The notes under the pieces: generated by a model
Databases searched by the model: none
The model's input: the letters and a program-made list of their open reading frames with translations, nothing else
What the model was told of the DNA's origin: nothing
Assembly: GCF_900100015.1 (NCBI RefSeq)
Contig: NZ_FNDD01000003.1
Coordinates: forward strand, 124,001 to 188,000
Direction: 5' to 3'
From: Vibrio xiamenensis
Lineage (GTDB): Bacteria; Pseudomonadota; Gammaproteobacteria; Enterobacterales; Vibrionaceae
DNA length: 64,000 nucleotides
Program-made: the position numbers and the translations under genes
In this document: piece after piece, positions 44,742 to 54,556 of the stretch
How the letters are laid out: each line of letters starts with the position of its first letter
How positions within the stretch are numbered: the stretch's first letter is position 1

Positions 44742-46394
44742 TTACTGGGTTAACTTACCCGCGCCTGAGTTGTCGATAACTTGTTTTTCTAGGTTATCGG
44801 TTGGTTTCAGCAAGTAGCTGTATGTTTTGTTTGGAATCCAGTAGCTGGCGTTTGAGTTAGGATCCAAAATTTCTAACTTAGCATTACTTTTGCTTTTTTC
44901 GGCTTTTTTCGTGGCGACATCAATTAAGTTCACCGCTTTGCCATTGAGCACCATATTTTGCGCATAGTAGTAAGAGCCACATTGCGCTTCGCTCCAGCCT
45001 TGCTTGATGCATTTGTTTTTATTGCTTTGCTTTGAGCTAAAACCAATCATTTTATTGATGATGTCTTTCTCTTTACCCGGTACGTTAAACACGTTGTTCT
45101 CAGCAAAGATTTTACCAGCTGTGCCTACCATCATTGCATCGCCCAAACGGTATTTTGGATATGGCGATTTGCGGTAGTCGACGTTATACACGTTGTTGTA
45201 AACGTGGACGCGGCCAAAGCGGACTCGCGGCATTCGTTGACCTGTGGTGTCGTAAAAATTGTCGTGCATGGTGACATCCAGTGCACTCGGGCCATAACCG
45301 GTCAATTTATTGGCTGAGTCCGAACCGCCAATCAAGCCAACTTTGTCGTGATGTTTGAACTGGTTGTGGGAAATGGTGACTTTGGTTGATGCGCCAACCA
45401 CATCAAGTAGGGCATCGTGGTGCTGAACTTTTTGGGTTTTTTCGTTGTATGGCGCTTGCCAAACCGGCGGGAATTTATCGTCGGTGCGGTCACCATCGCT
45501 AAAGCTGTTGTGATCAATCCAAACTTGGCTCGCGTTTTCCACTGTGATGTTGTCGTATTCCGAATTCCAACGTCCACCACGAATCTTACATCCGGTCGGA
45601 TTGGTTTTATCGTCGACATACACATCGCTGCAGTTGCCTTGGCCGAACTCTTTTTTGTCGACTTTAAATGAGTCTCGTGGCCCCCAACCTGGGAAGTCAT
45701 CAAACGCGTCAGTGAAGTGAATATTGCGGATCACGATATTTTCGGCTTTGAAGTTGTATGGCTTCTCTTTATTAGCTTCGCGATCAAAGCGCAGTTGGCC
45801 TAAACGTAATTGACCATGTTTGATTTCTGCGTCAGCGCCAAGGCCAATAATTGACGTGTTTGAACCTACGCGCAGCACAATGTGTTGACTCTGTTTTTTA
45901 CTAAAACATTGGCGCAGCGATTCCAACTCGCCGCTGAGTTCTGGTGGTCGGCCATTAACCAAAGATTGTTTATTCCACTCATGTGGCAGATAGGTTTTTA
46001 GGTATTGGTCGAAAAATACATCGTAGGAGTTAAATTTATTTGAGCACATCGCCATGTAGTGCTCAGGCTTGATCGCGTTGCCATTTTCATCGGCGTTAAG
46101 ATCAATACTGCCTTTCACATAAATGATTTTTTTTTGATGAGAAGGTTCTACCCACGCGCCATCGGCGGTTATCGCAGGTTTGCCATCGTATAAAGCATCC
46201 AGCAGTTGCTGGCGGTTAGTGACGGTATAAACGCGCTCGGCAGGCGCGCCGCATCCGCCCGTTGCACCTTCGGCCCAGCCAGTTGCGCCAAGGGAAGAAG
46301 GGTTAGAGTCTGTGGCTTTGGAACAGCTATTGTCAGCGGCCATGGCTGGGAAGGCCATCACCAATGGCAGCGTCAGCAGAGGAAATGTTTTCAT
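44742..46394 (-). CDS. Secreted pectate lyase, PL1 family
   Basis: 550 residues with a signal peptide (MKTFPLLTLPLVMAFPAMA, cleavage near 19). PL1 parallel beta-helix motifs follow: NTSIIGLGADAEI, VWIDHNSFSDG, VTISHNQFKHHDK and RMPRVRFGRVHVYNNVY, which includes the catalytic Arg and the calcium-binding Asp set. It cleaves polygalacturonate by beta-elimination in the periplasm or outside. It is longer than many Pel enzymes (about 350-400) because of loop insertions (about 130-180) and a C-terminal stretch. It lies between pectinesterase and the PL9 lyase, each with its own terminator. Confidence 0.92.
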   Translation of the reverse strand: MKTFPLLTLPLVMAFPAMAADNSCSKATDSNPSSLGATGWAEGATGGCGAPAERVYTVTNRQQLLDALYDGKPAITADGAWVEPSHQKKIIYVKGSIDLNADENGNAIKPEHYMAMCSNKFNSYDVFFDQYLKTYLPHEWNKQSLVNGRPPELSGELESLRQCFSKKQSQHIVLRVGSNTSIIGLGADAEIKHGQLRLGQLRFDREANKEKPYNFKAENIVIRNIHFTDAFDDFPGWGPRDSFKVDKKEFGQGNCSDVYVDDKTNPTGCKIRGGRWNSEYDNITVENASQVWIDHNSFSDGDRTDDKFPPVWQAPYNEKTQKVQHHDALLDVVGASTKVTISHNQFKHHDKVGLIGGSDSANKLTGYGPSALDVTMHDNFYDTTGQRMPRVRFGRVHVYNNVYNVDYRKSPYPKYRLGDAMMVGTAGKIFAENNVFNVPGKEKDIINKMIGFSSKQSNKNKCIKQGWSEAQCGSYYYAQNMVLNGKAVNLIDVATKKAEKSKSNAKLEILDPNSNASYWIPNKTYSYLLKPTDNLEKQVIDNSGAGKLTQ

Positions 46395-46445
46395 AAATAG
46401 GCACCTAATGTGTTGTTATTATTCAATCATCATGGAGCAAAAAAA

Positions 46446-46476
46446 TAAGGCTTAGCCAATGTTGCGCTAAGCCTTA
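46446..46476 (-). terminator. Terminator of the PL9 lyase gene
   Basis: Minus strand stem TAAGGCTTAGC / GCTAAGCCTTA with a nine-base loop and seven Ts, 11 bp past the stop. Confidence 0.9.
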
Positions 46477-46486
46477 AATATCAAGA

Positions 46487-48718
46487 TTACTTGGTGGTCA
46501 GTGCTTTGAGTTGTTGCACTTCACTTTGACCTGGTACGGTTTCAGTGGAAGAGATTTTCGCCGCTTGTTTTAGTTTCAATAAGTTAGCTGAATCAACCGC
46601 TTGGCCTTTGTCGTTCACGGTTTTGCCGTTTTCAACCAAGTAGTTGTCTTGGGCGGTATCGGCATTCACTACATCGCTGTACTGGCTTGGTACATAGAAG
46701 CGGTATGAGCGGTTACCTGTAAACGTACCTTGTTTCACTTTTTCAGTGTAAGGGCTCTTACGCAGTAAGAAGTTGAAACGAGTGTTGTCGATAGAGACGT
46801 TATTCTCTAGCACCAAAGCGCCTGGGTTGAAGTTATCGGTAAAGCCATCCATGTTGTTTTGGAACGCGAGGTTGTTCTTAACAATATGAGCAACCGGTAG
46901 GCCTTCGCCGCCGAGTTTAAAGCCGTTACCGCGAGTACCGCCTTTCTCATGAACGGTCAAGGTTTGGCCGTTTTTGTACGAGATCGAATCTAAAATGGTT
47001 ACCGCACCGTTAGCGCCGTCTTCCACTTTGTTAAACAGATCCCAGCCGTCATCGATGTTGTGGTGAGAAACACAATGAATGAAGGTGTTGCCATCGCCAA
47101 CTCGCATCTTGGCGGCAAAGCCGTCAGCGTTAATTTGCGAATCATCCATATTGTTGTAGCTTTCGCTGTTTTCTACCACGTTGTAGCTTGCCCACAATGC
47201 GCGGCCAATGCCGGCATTTGAGGTAATTTGGAAACCGGTGTCGGGCGCATCGTGAGTGAGCATGCTATCGAAGTGGTTGTGACTGCCGTGAACAATATAA
47301 CGTGCGCCGTCCACCTCGATGTTTTCAACATTCCAGTAGCTCGCTTCGTGCATCACATCGCCAGTAAAACGCACGCCATCTTTGGCGATCAGGTTTTTGG
47401 CTTGCTCTGGTGTGCCGCTGGCGCTAACCGGTAGAGTGATACCGCTGTAAGTGCCTGGTTCAAGCGTGATGGTGCCGCCAGGTGCAACCAGCTCAACCGC
47501 TTGAGCTAAAGTCATACGACCATTGCTGCCGGTTGGGTTGACCACAATGTTCATTGGATCTTTGAGCGAAACTTTAGTGACGGTTTGAGAATAGGATTTT
47601 GGCGTTAAATCTGGGCCTTCGGCGGGCGTGTAAGTTACATCAAATTGCTGTTGATTGGCTTTGAGTGTGGTGTCAAAGCTAAACATTTCGCCAGCGCTGA
47701 CCGCCGCGCCATCGAGCAGTTTGGTACCATTTTGGCTGACGCTGTAAGTGCCAGAATAGTTAGCGCGAGATTGCAATGTGTAATTGGCAATCGCAGATTT
47801 GTCTGGCGATGCTTGCTGCAGCACAACGTCATCTAAGGTCGCTTTATATAGAGGCGCATCTTCGGTGTTGGCTTTGGTGAGCGAAATTTGCACATCGCTA
47901 ACGGTGATTTTGGCGTTACGTGAAGCAAAGAAGCCTACGTATTGGTAGTTCGGATCTTGAACTTCGACGATATTCGCGTGAGCCCCTTTTAGCTCTTCGG
48001 TTTGCTGCTGTTCACCGTTGTCGTAAGACACGATGTAGCCGGTATCGGTGCGAGTCAAAGACATTTTGTACGGTTTGTCACTGCCAAACGGTACGCCTTT
48101 AACAAACTCATCGCGACTCATGCGGTTACCGCCGGTTCCCCAAGGTTCGTAAATCCCTTCGCGGAAGTTCGCGTTGACATTCACAAGGCCATTGGTGGCT
48201 TTTTTATTGGCGCGCAGCACGTTCATCACCATGTTGGATGCAGAAGGGAACTCTTCAAGGCCTTCTGGCTGCGGATTCAAGCGTGGTTCACCGATAATGT
48301 CACGCACCATAATGCCAGCGCCTTCTTGACGGTTCGGTTTGGAACCGGTTTCAGGACCAAGCTGATCAAGGGTAACGGTGGCCGAAATGGTGAAATTCAC
48401 ATCGGTTGGTAATTTGGTGTAGTAGAAAGTCACCCCTTCATGGGAGTTGGCTAACTTGCCGCCGCGGCTTTCAACCGTAAAGGTTTTTGCCAATGGGCCT
48501 GGTGTGGCAGGTTGACCGTTGACTAACACTTCGTTAGTGCCGATTTTGTTCGGCAAAATGGTGGAGCCAAAATTGAGGTCAGTGGATTGACCAAAAGTGA
48601 TCGCTTGCCAAGTTAAATCGCTGGCATCAAGCGAAGAAGAAGCCGTGGTTGACGTATTTGTACATGCAGAAAGCATTAGAGCAGAAGAAATGCACAATGC
48701 AATGTTGGTTTTTTTCAT
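46487..48718 (-). CDS. pelX: Lipoprotein pectate lyase, PL9 family
   Basis: 743 residues. The N terminus is a lipoprotein signal (MKKTNIALCISSALMLSAC, lipid-modified Cys at 19). An N-terminal domain of about 270 residues, resembling a carbohydrate-binding jelly roll, precedes a short linker domain and the PL9 beta-helix (about 385-700). That helix has the family block ADGFAAKMRVGDGNTFIHC, then SHHNIDDGWDLF and GNGFKLGGEG. PL9 contains Dickeya PelL and the exo-acting PelX; the size and domain layout are closer to PelX. Anchoring at a membrane is inferred from the lipobox. The gene follows kdgM on the same strand. Confidence 0.87.
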   Translation of the reverse strand: MKKTNIALCISSALMLSACTNTSTTASSSLDASDLTWQAITFGQSTDLNFGSTILPNKIGTNEVLVNGQPATPGPLAKTFTVESRGGKLANSHEGVTFYYTKLPTDVNFTISATVTLDQLGPETGSKPNRQEGAGIMVRDIIGEPRLNPQPEGLEEFPSASNMVMNVLRANKKATNGLVNVNANFREGIYEPWGTGGNRMSRDEFVKGVPFGSDKPYKMSLTRTDTGYIVSYDNGEQQQTEELKGAHANIVEVQDPNYQYVGFFASRNAKITVSDVQISLTKANTEDAPLYKATLDDVVLQQASPDKSAIANYTLQSRANYSGTYSVSQNGTKLLDGAAVSAGEMFSFDTTLKANQQQFDVTYTPAEGPDLTPKSYSQTVTKVSLKDPMNIVVNPTGSNGRMTLAQAVELVAPGGTITLEPGTYSGITLPVSASGTPEQAKNLIAKDGVRFTGDVMHEASYWNVENIEVDGARYIVHGSHNHFDSMLTHDAPDTGFQITSNAGIGRALWASYNVVENSESYNNMDDSQINADGFAAKMRVGDGNTFIHCVSHHNIDDGWDLFNKVEDGANGAVTILDSISYKNGQTLTVHEKGGTRGNGFKLGGEGLPVAHIVKNNLAFQNNMDGFTDNFNPGALVLENNVSIDNTRFNFLLRKSPYTEKVKQGTFTGNRSYRFYVPSQYSDVVNADTAQDNYLVENGKTVNDKGQAVDSANLLKLKQAAKISSTETVPGQSEVQQLKALTTK

Positions 48719-48735
48719 TATATTGATCCTCGAAT

Positions 48736-48777
48736 AGGCCTATTAGGAAGCAGTGGATGACTTTCCCCAATAGGCCT
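48736..48777. repeat. Long hairpin between kdgM and the PL9 gene
   Basis: AGGCCTATT (48736-48744) pairs with AATAGGCCT (48769-48777), and GGAA/TTCC-type pairs extend the stem inward. There is no T run, so it is probably an mRNA-stabilising or attenuating hairpin at the 3' end of kdgM. The left arm is part of the 12-bp palindrome AATAGGCCTATT. Confidence 0.55.
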
Positions 48778-48804
48778 GGTGCTTTTATGATTTAAATCGT
48801 GTTA

Positions 48805-49512
48805 TTAGAAGCTGTATTTCATACCAACACGGTAACGAGGTTTCCAAGTGTCTTTCTCTGAACTACCTTCTTTCTTCTCTGGAGTTACACCGAATTCCGC
48901 AAATGGTGACCAACCGTTACCCCATTTGTATTCAGCTTTAAAGTTGATCTCAGTGAAGCCATTCTTATTGCCTTTCCAAGATTCATCGCCTTCTTCTTTA
49001 AAGGTGTAATCGGTTGAACCACTTAGAGACCAGTCTTCAATGCCTTTATAACCTAGGCCAACGGTCCAGCGGTTGTAGTGCGAATCATATTCGCCATTTT
49101 TGAGTTTGTAGTTGTAACGATGACGGAACGAAGTTGACCAATCGTCGTTAATTTTGTAACCCAAAGTTAGGTTTAACTGGTGGTTATGGCTGCTTGAGTC
49201 ATTTTCAATTTTATATTGAGGAGTCAGATCGAAACCGTTACCGAGTTTCATCTTATAGCTGATGTTAGCTTGGTTACCTGCATCAACAAATTGGTCAAAA
49301 TCAAAGAAACCGTCGCCGCTTTTATATTTAGCTTCAACTTCAAAGCCAACGCCATTAGCGAAACGATGGCTAACCGCAATACGGTCTTTATGTACTTGAT
49401 CATTTCCTTCGAATTCAGGCGTCCACTCGTGACGCATGTTGATGGAAACCGCGTGAGCCGCTGTGCTGGTCACTGCTAGTAGAATGGCAGAGGTAAGTAA
49501 TTTAGTTTTCAT
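48805..49512 (-). CDS. kdgM: KdgM-family oligogalacturonate-specific porin
   Basis: 235 residues from the ATG at 49512, with signal peptide MKTKLLTSAILLAVTSTAAHA (cut after 21). Longer frames upstream run through the KdgR box and are not credible. The mature protein is a 12-strand barrel-type sequence of alternating residues (NANISYKMKLGNGFDLTPQYK-like strands) and ends in aromatic RVGMKYSF, as outer-membrane proteins do. KdgM lets acidic oligogalacturonides cross the outer membrane. A perfect-arm KdgR box lies about 95 bp upstream. Confidence 0.9.
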   Translation of the reverse strand: MKTKLLTSAILLAVTSTAAHAVSINMRHEWTPEFEGNDQVHKDRIAVSHRFANGVGFEVEAKYKSGDGFFDFDQFVDAGNQANISYKMKLGNGFDLTPQYKIENDSSSHNHQLNLTLGYKINDDWSTSFRHRYNYKLKNGEYDSHYNRWTVGLGYKGIEDWSLSGSTDYTFKEEGDESWKGNKNGFTEINFKAEYKWGNGWSPFAEFGVTPEKKEGSSEKDTWKPRYRVGMKYSF

Positions 49513-49604
49513 ATCGAAACACCGTTTTGTTATTGTCTGTTCGAGTTCTAATCTATGCGTAAAGGTTCCCCATTTGAAGTCACTTTTGACCAAAGCGTGA
49601 TCTA

Positions 49605-49619
49605 TGAAATGGTGTTTCA
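49605..49619. promoter_or_regulatory. KdgR box upstream of kdgM
   Basis: TGAAA-TGGTG-TTTCA has both arms perfect. It lies 93-107 bp upstream of the kdgM start codon. Confidence 0.8.
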
Positions 49620-49983
49620 ATAAAATAGCTACAATTATTGTGATCTTATTAATAATTTGATGATTGCTATTATTAATAGAATTTAGATAGCTTTAGGAAA
49701 ATATTTGATTTAGATCAATTAGACGAAAGTTTAATATATATTCTCAGTTGATGTCTGTATTTATTTTCATTAGTGAAATTATTAATTTATCATACTTTTT
49801 GATGAGTTAAATGGCTCGGTGTTCCCATTCTTACGTAGGTATTCATTAGTTCCTAATCAAACTTATCATTCCGTAAATAATGTGATTTAACGCACGATTT
49901 TATTTTTCCTATTTTAAATTTTTTATTTTAAGCTTCGAAATTAATGGTGATAAATAAACGTATTTTAATTTTAATATTCAAAA

Positions 49984-49998
49984 TGAAACTGCATTTCA
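49984..49998. promoter_or_regulatory. KdgR box upstream of togMNAB
   Basis: TGAAA-CTGCA-TTTCA has both arms perfect and the flanks AA and CATT of the consensus. It lies about 170 bp upstream of togM. Confidence 0.75.
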
Positions 49999-50022
49999 CA
50001 TTTTTTAAGTTTTTATTGATAA

Positions 50023-50044
50023 AAGAATATTCAAGATCACATTT
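50023..50044. promoter_or_regulatory. Candidate CRP site upstream of togMNAB
   Basis: The right half AAGATCACATTT is near perfect against the CRP consensus TAGATCACATTT; the left half is poor. Catabolite control of tog genes is known in Dickeya. Confidence 0.4.
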
Positions 50045-50165
50045 ACGCGAAGATGGGCTGGTTAGAAATATTTAAAAGCGTTTAATAAAAGGGCAAGCCG
50101 ACAGGGCGTCTTAGGGAAAGCTTCTAACCCATCGGCAATGAATCTTATATATAGAGGACGAGAAA

Positions 50166-51050
50166 ATGTATGAAAATCGTAAGCTTGGATTAGCTTATCT
50201 ATCTCCCTTCATCATCGGGATGATAGTGTTTACAGCTTTTCCATTCGTGTCGTCATTTTTAATGAGCTTCACCGATTACGATCTAATGACTTCACCAGAA
50301 TTCGTTGGGATCGAAAACTATCGGTATATGCTTGCTGAGGATGACATCTTTTGGAAGTCAATGAGCGTTACATTCTTGTACGTTTTCTTGACCATTCCAG
50401 TAAAACTGGCGTTCGCTCTGTTTATCGCCTTTATCCTTAACTTTAAGTTAAAAGGTATCGGCTTCTTCAGAACGGCTTATTACATTCCTTCGATTTTGGG
50501 TAGTAGTATCGCAATCGCTGTATTGTGGCGCGCACTATTTGCTATCGACGGTGTACTTAATGGCGCACTTGGTTTTATTGGCCTTGATCCTATCAACTGG
50601 TTGGGTGAGCCGTCATTCGCGCTCTTCTCTATTACGCTTTTACGTGCGTGGCAGTTCGGTTCAGCAATGGTTATTTTCCTAGCTGCACTACAGAACGTTC
50701 CTCAATCGCAATATGAAGCTGCGATGATTGATGGTGCGAGCAAATGGCAAATGTTTATGAAAGTAACTGTGCCTTTGATTACGCCAGTTATCTTCTTTAA
50801 CTTCATCATGCAAACCACTCAAGCGTTCCAAGAGTTTACTGCACCTTACGTAATTACGGGCGGCGGCCCAATGAAATCTACATACTTGATTTCACTATAC
50901 ATTTACGAGACTGCATTTAAATTCTTCGACATGGGTTACGCAAGTACACTTGCCTGGGCTCTATTTATTGTGGTTGCTATCTTCACATCGATTACGTTCC
51001 GTTCTTCGAAGTACTGGGTGTTCTACTCAGGTGATAAGGGAGGTAAATAA
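50166..51050 (+). CDS. togM: Oligogalacturonide ABC transporter, permease TogM
   Basis: 294 residues with six membrane segments. The permease EAA loop is EAAMIDGASKWQMFMKVTVPL, which docks to the ATPase. It belongs to the MalF-type carbohydrate permease group. Followed two bases later by the second permease, then the ATPase and binding protein, the same order as togMNAB in Dickeya. It imports oligogalacturonides across the inner membrane. An AGAGGACGAGAAA-type site precedes the ATG. Confidence 0.92.
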   Translation: MYENRKLGLAYLSPFIIGMIVFTAFPFVSSFLMSFTDYDLMTSPEFVGIENYRYMLAEDDIFWKSMSVTFLYVFLTIPVKLAFALFIAFILNFKLKGIGFFRTAYYIPSILGSSIAIAVLWRALFAIDGVLNGALGFIGLDPINWLGEPSFALFSITLLRAWQFGSAMVIFLAALQNVPQSQYEAAMIDGASKWQMFMKVTVPLITPVIFFNFIMQTTQAFQEFTAPYVITGGGPMKSTYLISLYIYETAFKFFDMGYASTLAWALFIVVAIFTSITFRSSKYWVFYSGDKGGK

Positions 51051-51052
51051 CT

Positions 51053-51964
51053 ATGTCAGAAACTATGACTGCACAAGATAAAGCCGCTGCGCTGAAAGGC
51101 AGTAACCTTGAGAATGATCGCACCCTACGTCGTGAGAAAATCAACGCTTTCATTCGCTATACCGTACTGATTATCGTTGGTGCCTTGATGCTGTATCCAT
51201 TGCTTTGGATGTTTACCGCAGCAATGAAACCAAACCACGAAATCTTCTCTTCAATGAGTTTGATTCCAAGCGAATGGAGCATGGAAGGTTTCATTAACGG
51301 TTGGAAAACCGGTACTGAATTTACTTTCGGTCACTATATTTACAATACGTTCGCTTACGTAATACCAAAAGTGATTCTGACGGTGATTTCGTCAACTATC
51401 GTTGCTTACGGCTTTGCCCGCTTCGATATTCCTTGGAAACCATTTTGGTTCGCAATGTTGATTGCCACCATTCTGCTTCCACAATCTGTATTGCTTATTC
51501 CGCAATACCTAATGTTCCGTGAAATGGGCATGCTTGATAGCTACCTACCACTGTACTTACCGATGGCATTCGCAACACAAGGTTTCTTCGTGTTCATGTT
51601 GATTCAGTTCCTACGTGGTGTGCCAACTGATATGGAAGAAGCAGCGATGATCGATGGCTGTAACTCTTTCCAAGTATTGTGGCATGTAGTGGTTCCAGTG
51701 ATTCGTCCGGCGATTATTTCCGTTGCTCTGTTCCAGTTCATGTGGTCAGTCAACGACTTCCTAGGCCCACTTATCTATGTGTCTAGTGTTGATAAATACC
51801 CAATCGCTCTTGCTCTGAAAATGTCTATCGACGTTACAGAGGGTGCGAAGTGGAATGAAATCCTAGCAATGGCTTCTATTGCCATCATCCCTTCAATCGT
51901 CGTGTTCTTTATGTCACAGAAATACTTTGTTGAAGGCGTTACCAGCAGCGGTATCAAAGGTTAA
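51053..51964 (+). CDS. togN: Oligogalacturonide ABC transporter, permease TogN
   Basis: 303 residues. A cytoplasmic N-terminal tail of about 35 residues, six membrane segments and the EAA loop EEAAMIDGCNSFQVLWHVVV, of the MalG-type group. GGGAGG lies just before the ATG, inside the end of togM, so the two are closely coupled. It forms the membrane channel with TogM. Confidence 0.92.
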   Translation: MSETMTAQDKAAALKGSNLENDRTLRREKINAFIRYTVLIIVGALMLYPLLWMFTAAMKPNHEIFSSMSLIPSEWSMEGFINGWKTGTEFTFGHYIYNTFAYVIPKVILTVISSTIVAYGFARFDIPWKPFWFAMLIATILLPQSVLLIPQYLMFREMGMLDSYLPLYLPMAFATQGFFVFMLIQFLRGVPTDMEEAAMIDGCNSFQVLWHVVVPVIRPAIISVALFQFMWSVNDFLGPLIYVSSVDKYPIALALKMSIDVTEGAKWNEILAMASIAIIPSIVVFFMSQKYFVEGVTSSGIKG

Positions 51965-51982
51965 TTTTTTGGAGTAAGTAAA

Positions 51983-53119
51983 ATGGCTGAAGTTAAATTT
52001 AATAAGCTAGAAAAAGTATATTCAAACGGTTTTAAAGCAGTACACGGCATCGACCTAACTATCAACGACGGTGAGTTCTTGGTTATCGTTGGTCCATCAG
52101 GCTGTGCTAAGTCAACCACACTGCGCATGCTAGCGGGTCTGGAAAACATCTCTGGTGGTGAAATCACCATCGGTGGCAAAGTGGTGAACAACCTGGCACC
52201 AAAAGATCGCGGCATCGCGATGGTGTTCCAAAACTACGCACTGTACCCACACATGACAGTGGCAGAGAACCTAGGTTTTGGCTTGAAACTGCAAAAACTG
52301 CCAAAAGCTGAAATCGAGCAACGCGTAAATGAAGCGGCAAAAATCCTTGAGATTGAAGAGCTGCTAGACCGTCTACCACGTCAGCTTTCTGGTGGTCAGG
52401 CGCAGCGTGTGGCTGTAGGTCGCGCCATCGTTAAGAAACCAGATGTGTTCCTATTTGACGAACCACTATCAAACTTGGACGCCAAACTTCGTGCATCGAT
52501 GCGCGTGCGTATCTCTGACTTGCACCGTCATCTAAGAGAAGAAAATCGTCCTGCTACAGCGGTTTACGTAACCCACGACCAAACCGAAGCGATGACCATG
52601 GGTGACCGTATCTGTGTGATGAAGCTTGGTGAAATCATGCAGGTAGATACACCAGATAACCTTTATAACAACCCAGTAAACATGTTCGTAGCCGGCTTTA
52701 TCGGCGCGCCAGAAATGAACTTGCGTGATTGTGACATCGTGGAACAAGACGATGGTATGTACGTCAAGCTAGGCGAACAGTTACTGAAACTGCCGGAAGA
52801 GAAAGCACAAAGCGTTCGTTCAAACGGCTTTAAGAAAGCGGTATTTGGTATTCGTCCAGACAACGTCACGCTTTCTTTATCTGAAGACGAAACGGCACAA
52901 ACCATCACAGGTGACGTGATTCGTATGGAGAACATGGGGCACGAAGTGTTCGTTTACTTCTCTGTTCTTGGTCATGAATACACAGCTCGCGTGCCAATCG
53001 ATGACGTGCGTGAAAAGCTAGATATGAAACTGCAAAAAGGTGTGAAATTTGTTGTTGAAATGAGCAAAGCGCACGTGTTCGACAAGGAAACCGAGAAAAA
53101 TATTTCTCTAAAACTATAA
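51983..53119 (+). CDS. togA: Oligogalacturonide ABC transporter, ATP-binding protein TogA
   Basis: 378 residues, the MalK/UgpC type. Walker A GPSGCAKSTT (the usual GSGKST-like glycine is replaced by alanine, as in several sugar ATPases), Q loop FQNYALYPH, signature LSGGQAQR, Walker B VFLFDEPLSNLD and switch His in YVTHDQ. A C-terminal regulatory domain of about 130 residues (OB-fold) follows. It energises TogM/TogN. It sits 18 bases after togN. Confidence 0.93.
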   Translation: MAEVKFNKLEKVYSNGFKAVHGIDLTINDGEFLVIVGPSGCAKSTTLRMLAGLENISGGEITIGGKVVNNLAPKDRGIAMVFQNYALYPHMTVAENLGFGLKLQKLPKAEIEQRVNEAAKILEIEELLDRLPRQLSGGQAQRVAVGRAIVKKPDVFLFDEPLSNLDAKLRASMRVRISDLHRHLREENRPATAVYVTHDQTEAMTMGDRICVMKLGEIMQVDTPDNLYNNPVNMFVAGFIGAPEMNLRDCDIVEQDDGMYVKLGEQLLKLPEEKAQSVRSNGFKKAVFGIRPDNVTLSLSEDETAQTITGDVIRMENMGHEVFVYFSVLGHEYTARVPIDDVREKLDMKLQKGVKFVVEMSKAHVFDKETEKNISLKL

Positions 53120-53138
53120 ATAATCTGGAGACTTATCC

Positions 53139-54422
53139 ATGAATAAAAAGGTACTGACTACATTTATCTCTGCCGCCATCGCCGCAACATCTGCGTCTGC
53201 GTTTGCCGATACTGAACTTCGTATGTCTTGGTGGGGAGGTAACTCTCGTCACCAAGCAACGCTGAAAGCGATTGAGAAGTTCCAAGAGAAATATCCGGAT
53301 ATCAAAGTGAAAGCTGAATATACCGGTTGGGACGGCCACTTATCGCGCCTAACCACTCAGGTTGCAGGTAACACTGAGCCGGATGTGATGCAAACTAACT
53401 GGAACTGGCTACCGATTTTCTCTCGCGATGGTAATGGTTTCTACGATATGAGCAAACAAGCGAATGCGCTACATATCGACAACTTCCCTAAAAACGCGAT
53501 TGATATGACAACGGTTGACAGCAAAATCAACGGTCTGCCAGTGAGTATGACGTCGCGCGTGTTCTACTACAACAAACAGCAGTGGGACAAAGCGGGTGTT
53601 GATTACCCGAAAACTTGGGATGACTTGATGGCTGCAGGTAAAGCGTTTGAGAAAAACGTTGGCCCTGATGCATACCCACTTGTGATTGAAGCGCGTGACG
53701 TGTTCGCGATGAACCGTTCATACATGCTACAAACCACAGGCAAAGACATCATCAGTCACAAAACTAACCTACTGGATTACACGCAAAAAGAAATGACAGC
53801 GTTCTTCCAATTGTATGCGGATCAAGTGGCTAACCACGTGTTCCCATCAACCAAAGAGTTCGCGTCTTACGGTAAAGGTAACCTTTACGAAATGCGTCCT
53901 TGGATCGACGGCCGCTTCGCTGGTTTGTACATGTGGGATACCGCAATTGCGAAATACACAGCGAACTTAGATCCTTCAATGAACCTAGAACTTGGTCCAT
54001 ACCCAATGGCACCAGGTGCGACGGATTCAGGTCTATTGGCTCGTCCATCAATGATGTTCTCTATTGGTCGTAACACAGAACACCCAGAAGAAGCGGCGAA
54101 ACTGGTTAACTTCCTATTGAACGATCCAGATGGTATCCACGCTCTAGGTCTTGCTCGTGGTATTCCACTGAGCAAAGAAGGTCTATCAGTACTGAAAGAG
54201 TCTGGTGAAGTGGATCCAAGCAGCTTGTCATTCCAAGGTTATGAGCAAGCACAAGCTCTACCTAAAGTGATTACGCCAACTACTTACACTGACAACGCTC
54301 AGTTGATGGAACTGTTTAGCGAAAACATGCAGAAGATCGACTACGGTCAAACTGATGCAGAAGGTGCGGCCAAAGACTTTATCCGTCGTGGTAACCGTAT
54401 CCTGAAACGTATTGCTGGCTAA
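53139..54422 (+). CDS. togB: Oligogalacturonide-binding periplasmic protein TogB
   Basis: 427 residues with a signal peptide (MNKKVLTTFISAAIAATSASAFA, cut near 23). The mature part starts DTELRMSWWGGNSRHQATLKAI-like, typical of family-1 solute-binding proteins, and has WDGHLSRLTTQVAGNTEPDVMQ. It captures oligogalacturonides that KdgM has let into the periplasm and delivers them to TogMN. Operon end: a terminator follows. Confidence 0.92.
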   Translation: MNKKVLTTFISAAIAATSASAFADTELRMSWWGGNSRHQATLKAIEKFQEKYPDIKVKAEYTGWDGHLSRLTTQVAGNTEPDVMQTNWNWLPIFSRDGNGFYDMSKQANALHIDNFPKNAIDMTTVDSKINGLPVSMTSRVFYYNKQQWDKAGVDYPKTWDDLMAAGKAFEKNVGPDAYPLVIEARDVFAMNRSYMLQTTGKDIISHKTNLLDYTQKEMTAFFQLYADQVANHVFPSTKEFASYGKGNLYEMRPWIDGRFAGLYMWDTAIAKYTANLDPSMNLELGPYPMAPGATDSGLLARPSMMFSIGRNTEHPEEAAKLVNFLLNDPDGIHALGLARGIPLSKEGLSVLKESGEVDPSSLSFQGYEQAQALPKVITPTTYTDNAQLMELFSENMQKIDYGQTDAEGAAKDFIRRGNRILKRIAG

Positions 54423-54439
54423 GCCTATTTACGTCATAC

Positions 54440-54461
54440 AAGCACCCCCTCGGGGGTGCTT
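54440..54461 (+). terminator. Terminator of togMNAB
   Basis: Ten-bp stem AAGCACCCCC / GGGGGTGCTT with a minimal loop, followed by a weak T stretch; 17 bp past togB. Some readthrough to pelW is possible. Confidence 0.75.
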
Positions 54462-54556
54462 TGTCGGTTTAGGGTTAAGCGCAAATAAGCCTTTTATCAG
54501 CCTGATTTGCGATTGGTCTTAAGGCCTTTTTCTACCGCTAGTAATGGAGAATGTTT

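Larger units (their letters stand above)
49620..50165. other. Divergent control region, kdgM and togMNAB
   Basis: 546 bp, very AT-rich, with no supported reading frame. It carries a second KdgR-like box (49984) and a CRP-like site (50023), both nearer the tog genes. Confidence 0.75.

Noticed and set aside
49513..49620. Upstream extension of kdgM to 49620
   Set aside because: It would place the start inside the KdgR box and before the signal peptide.
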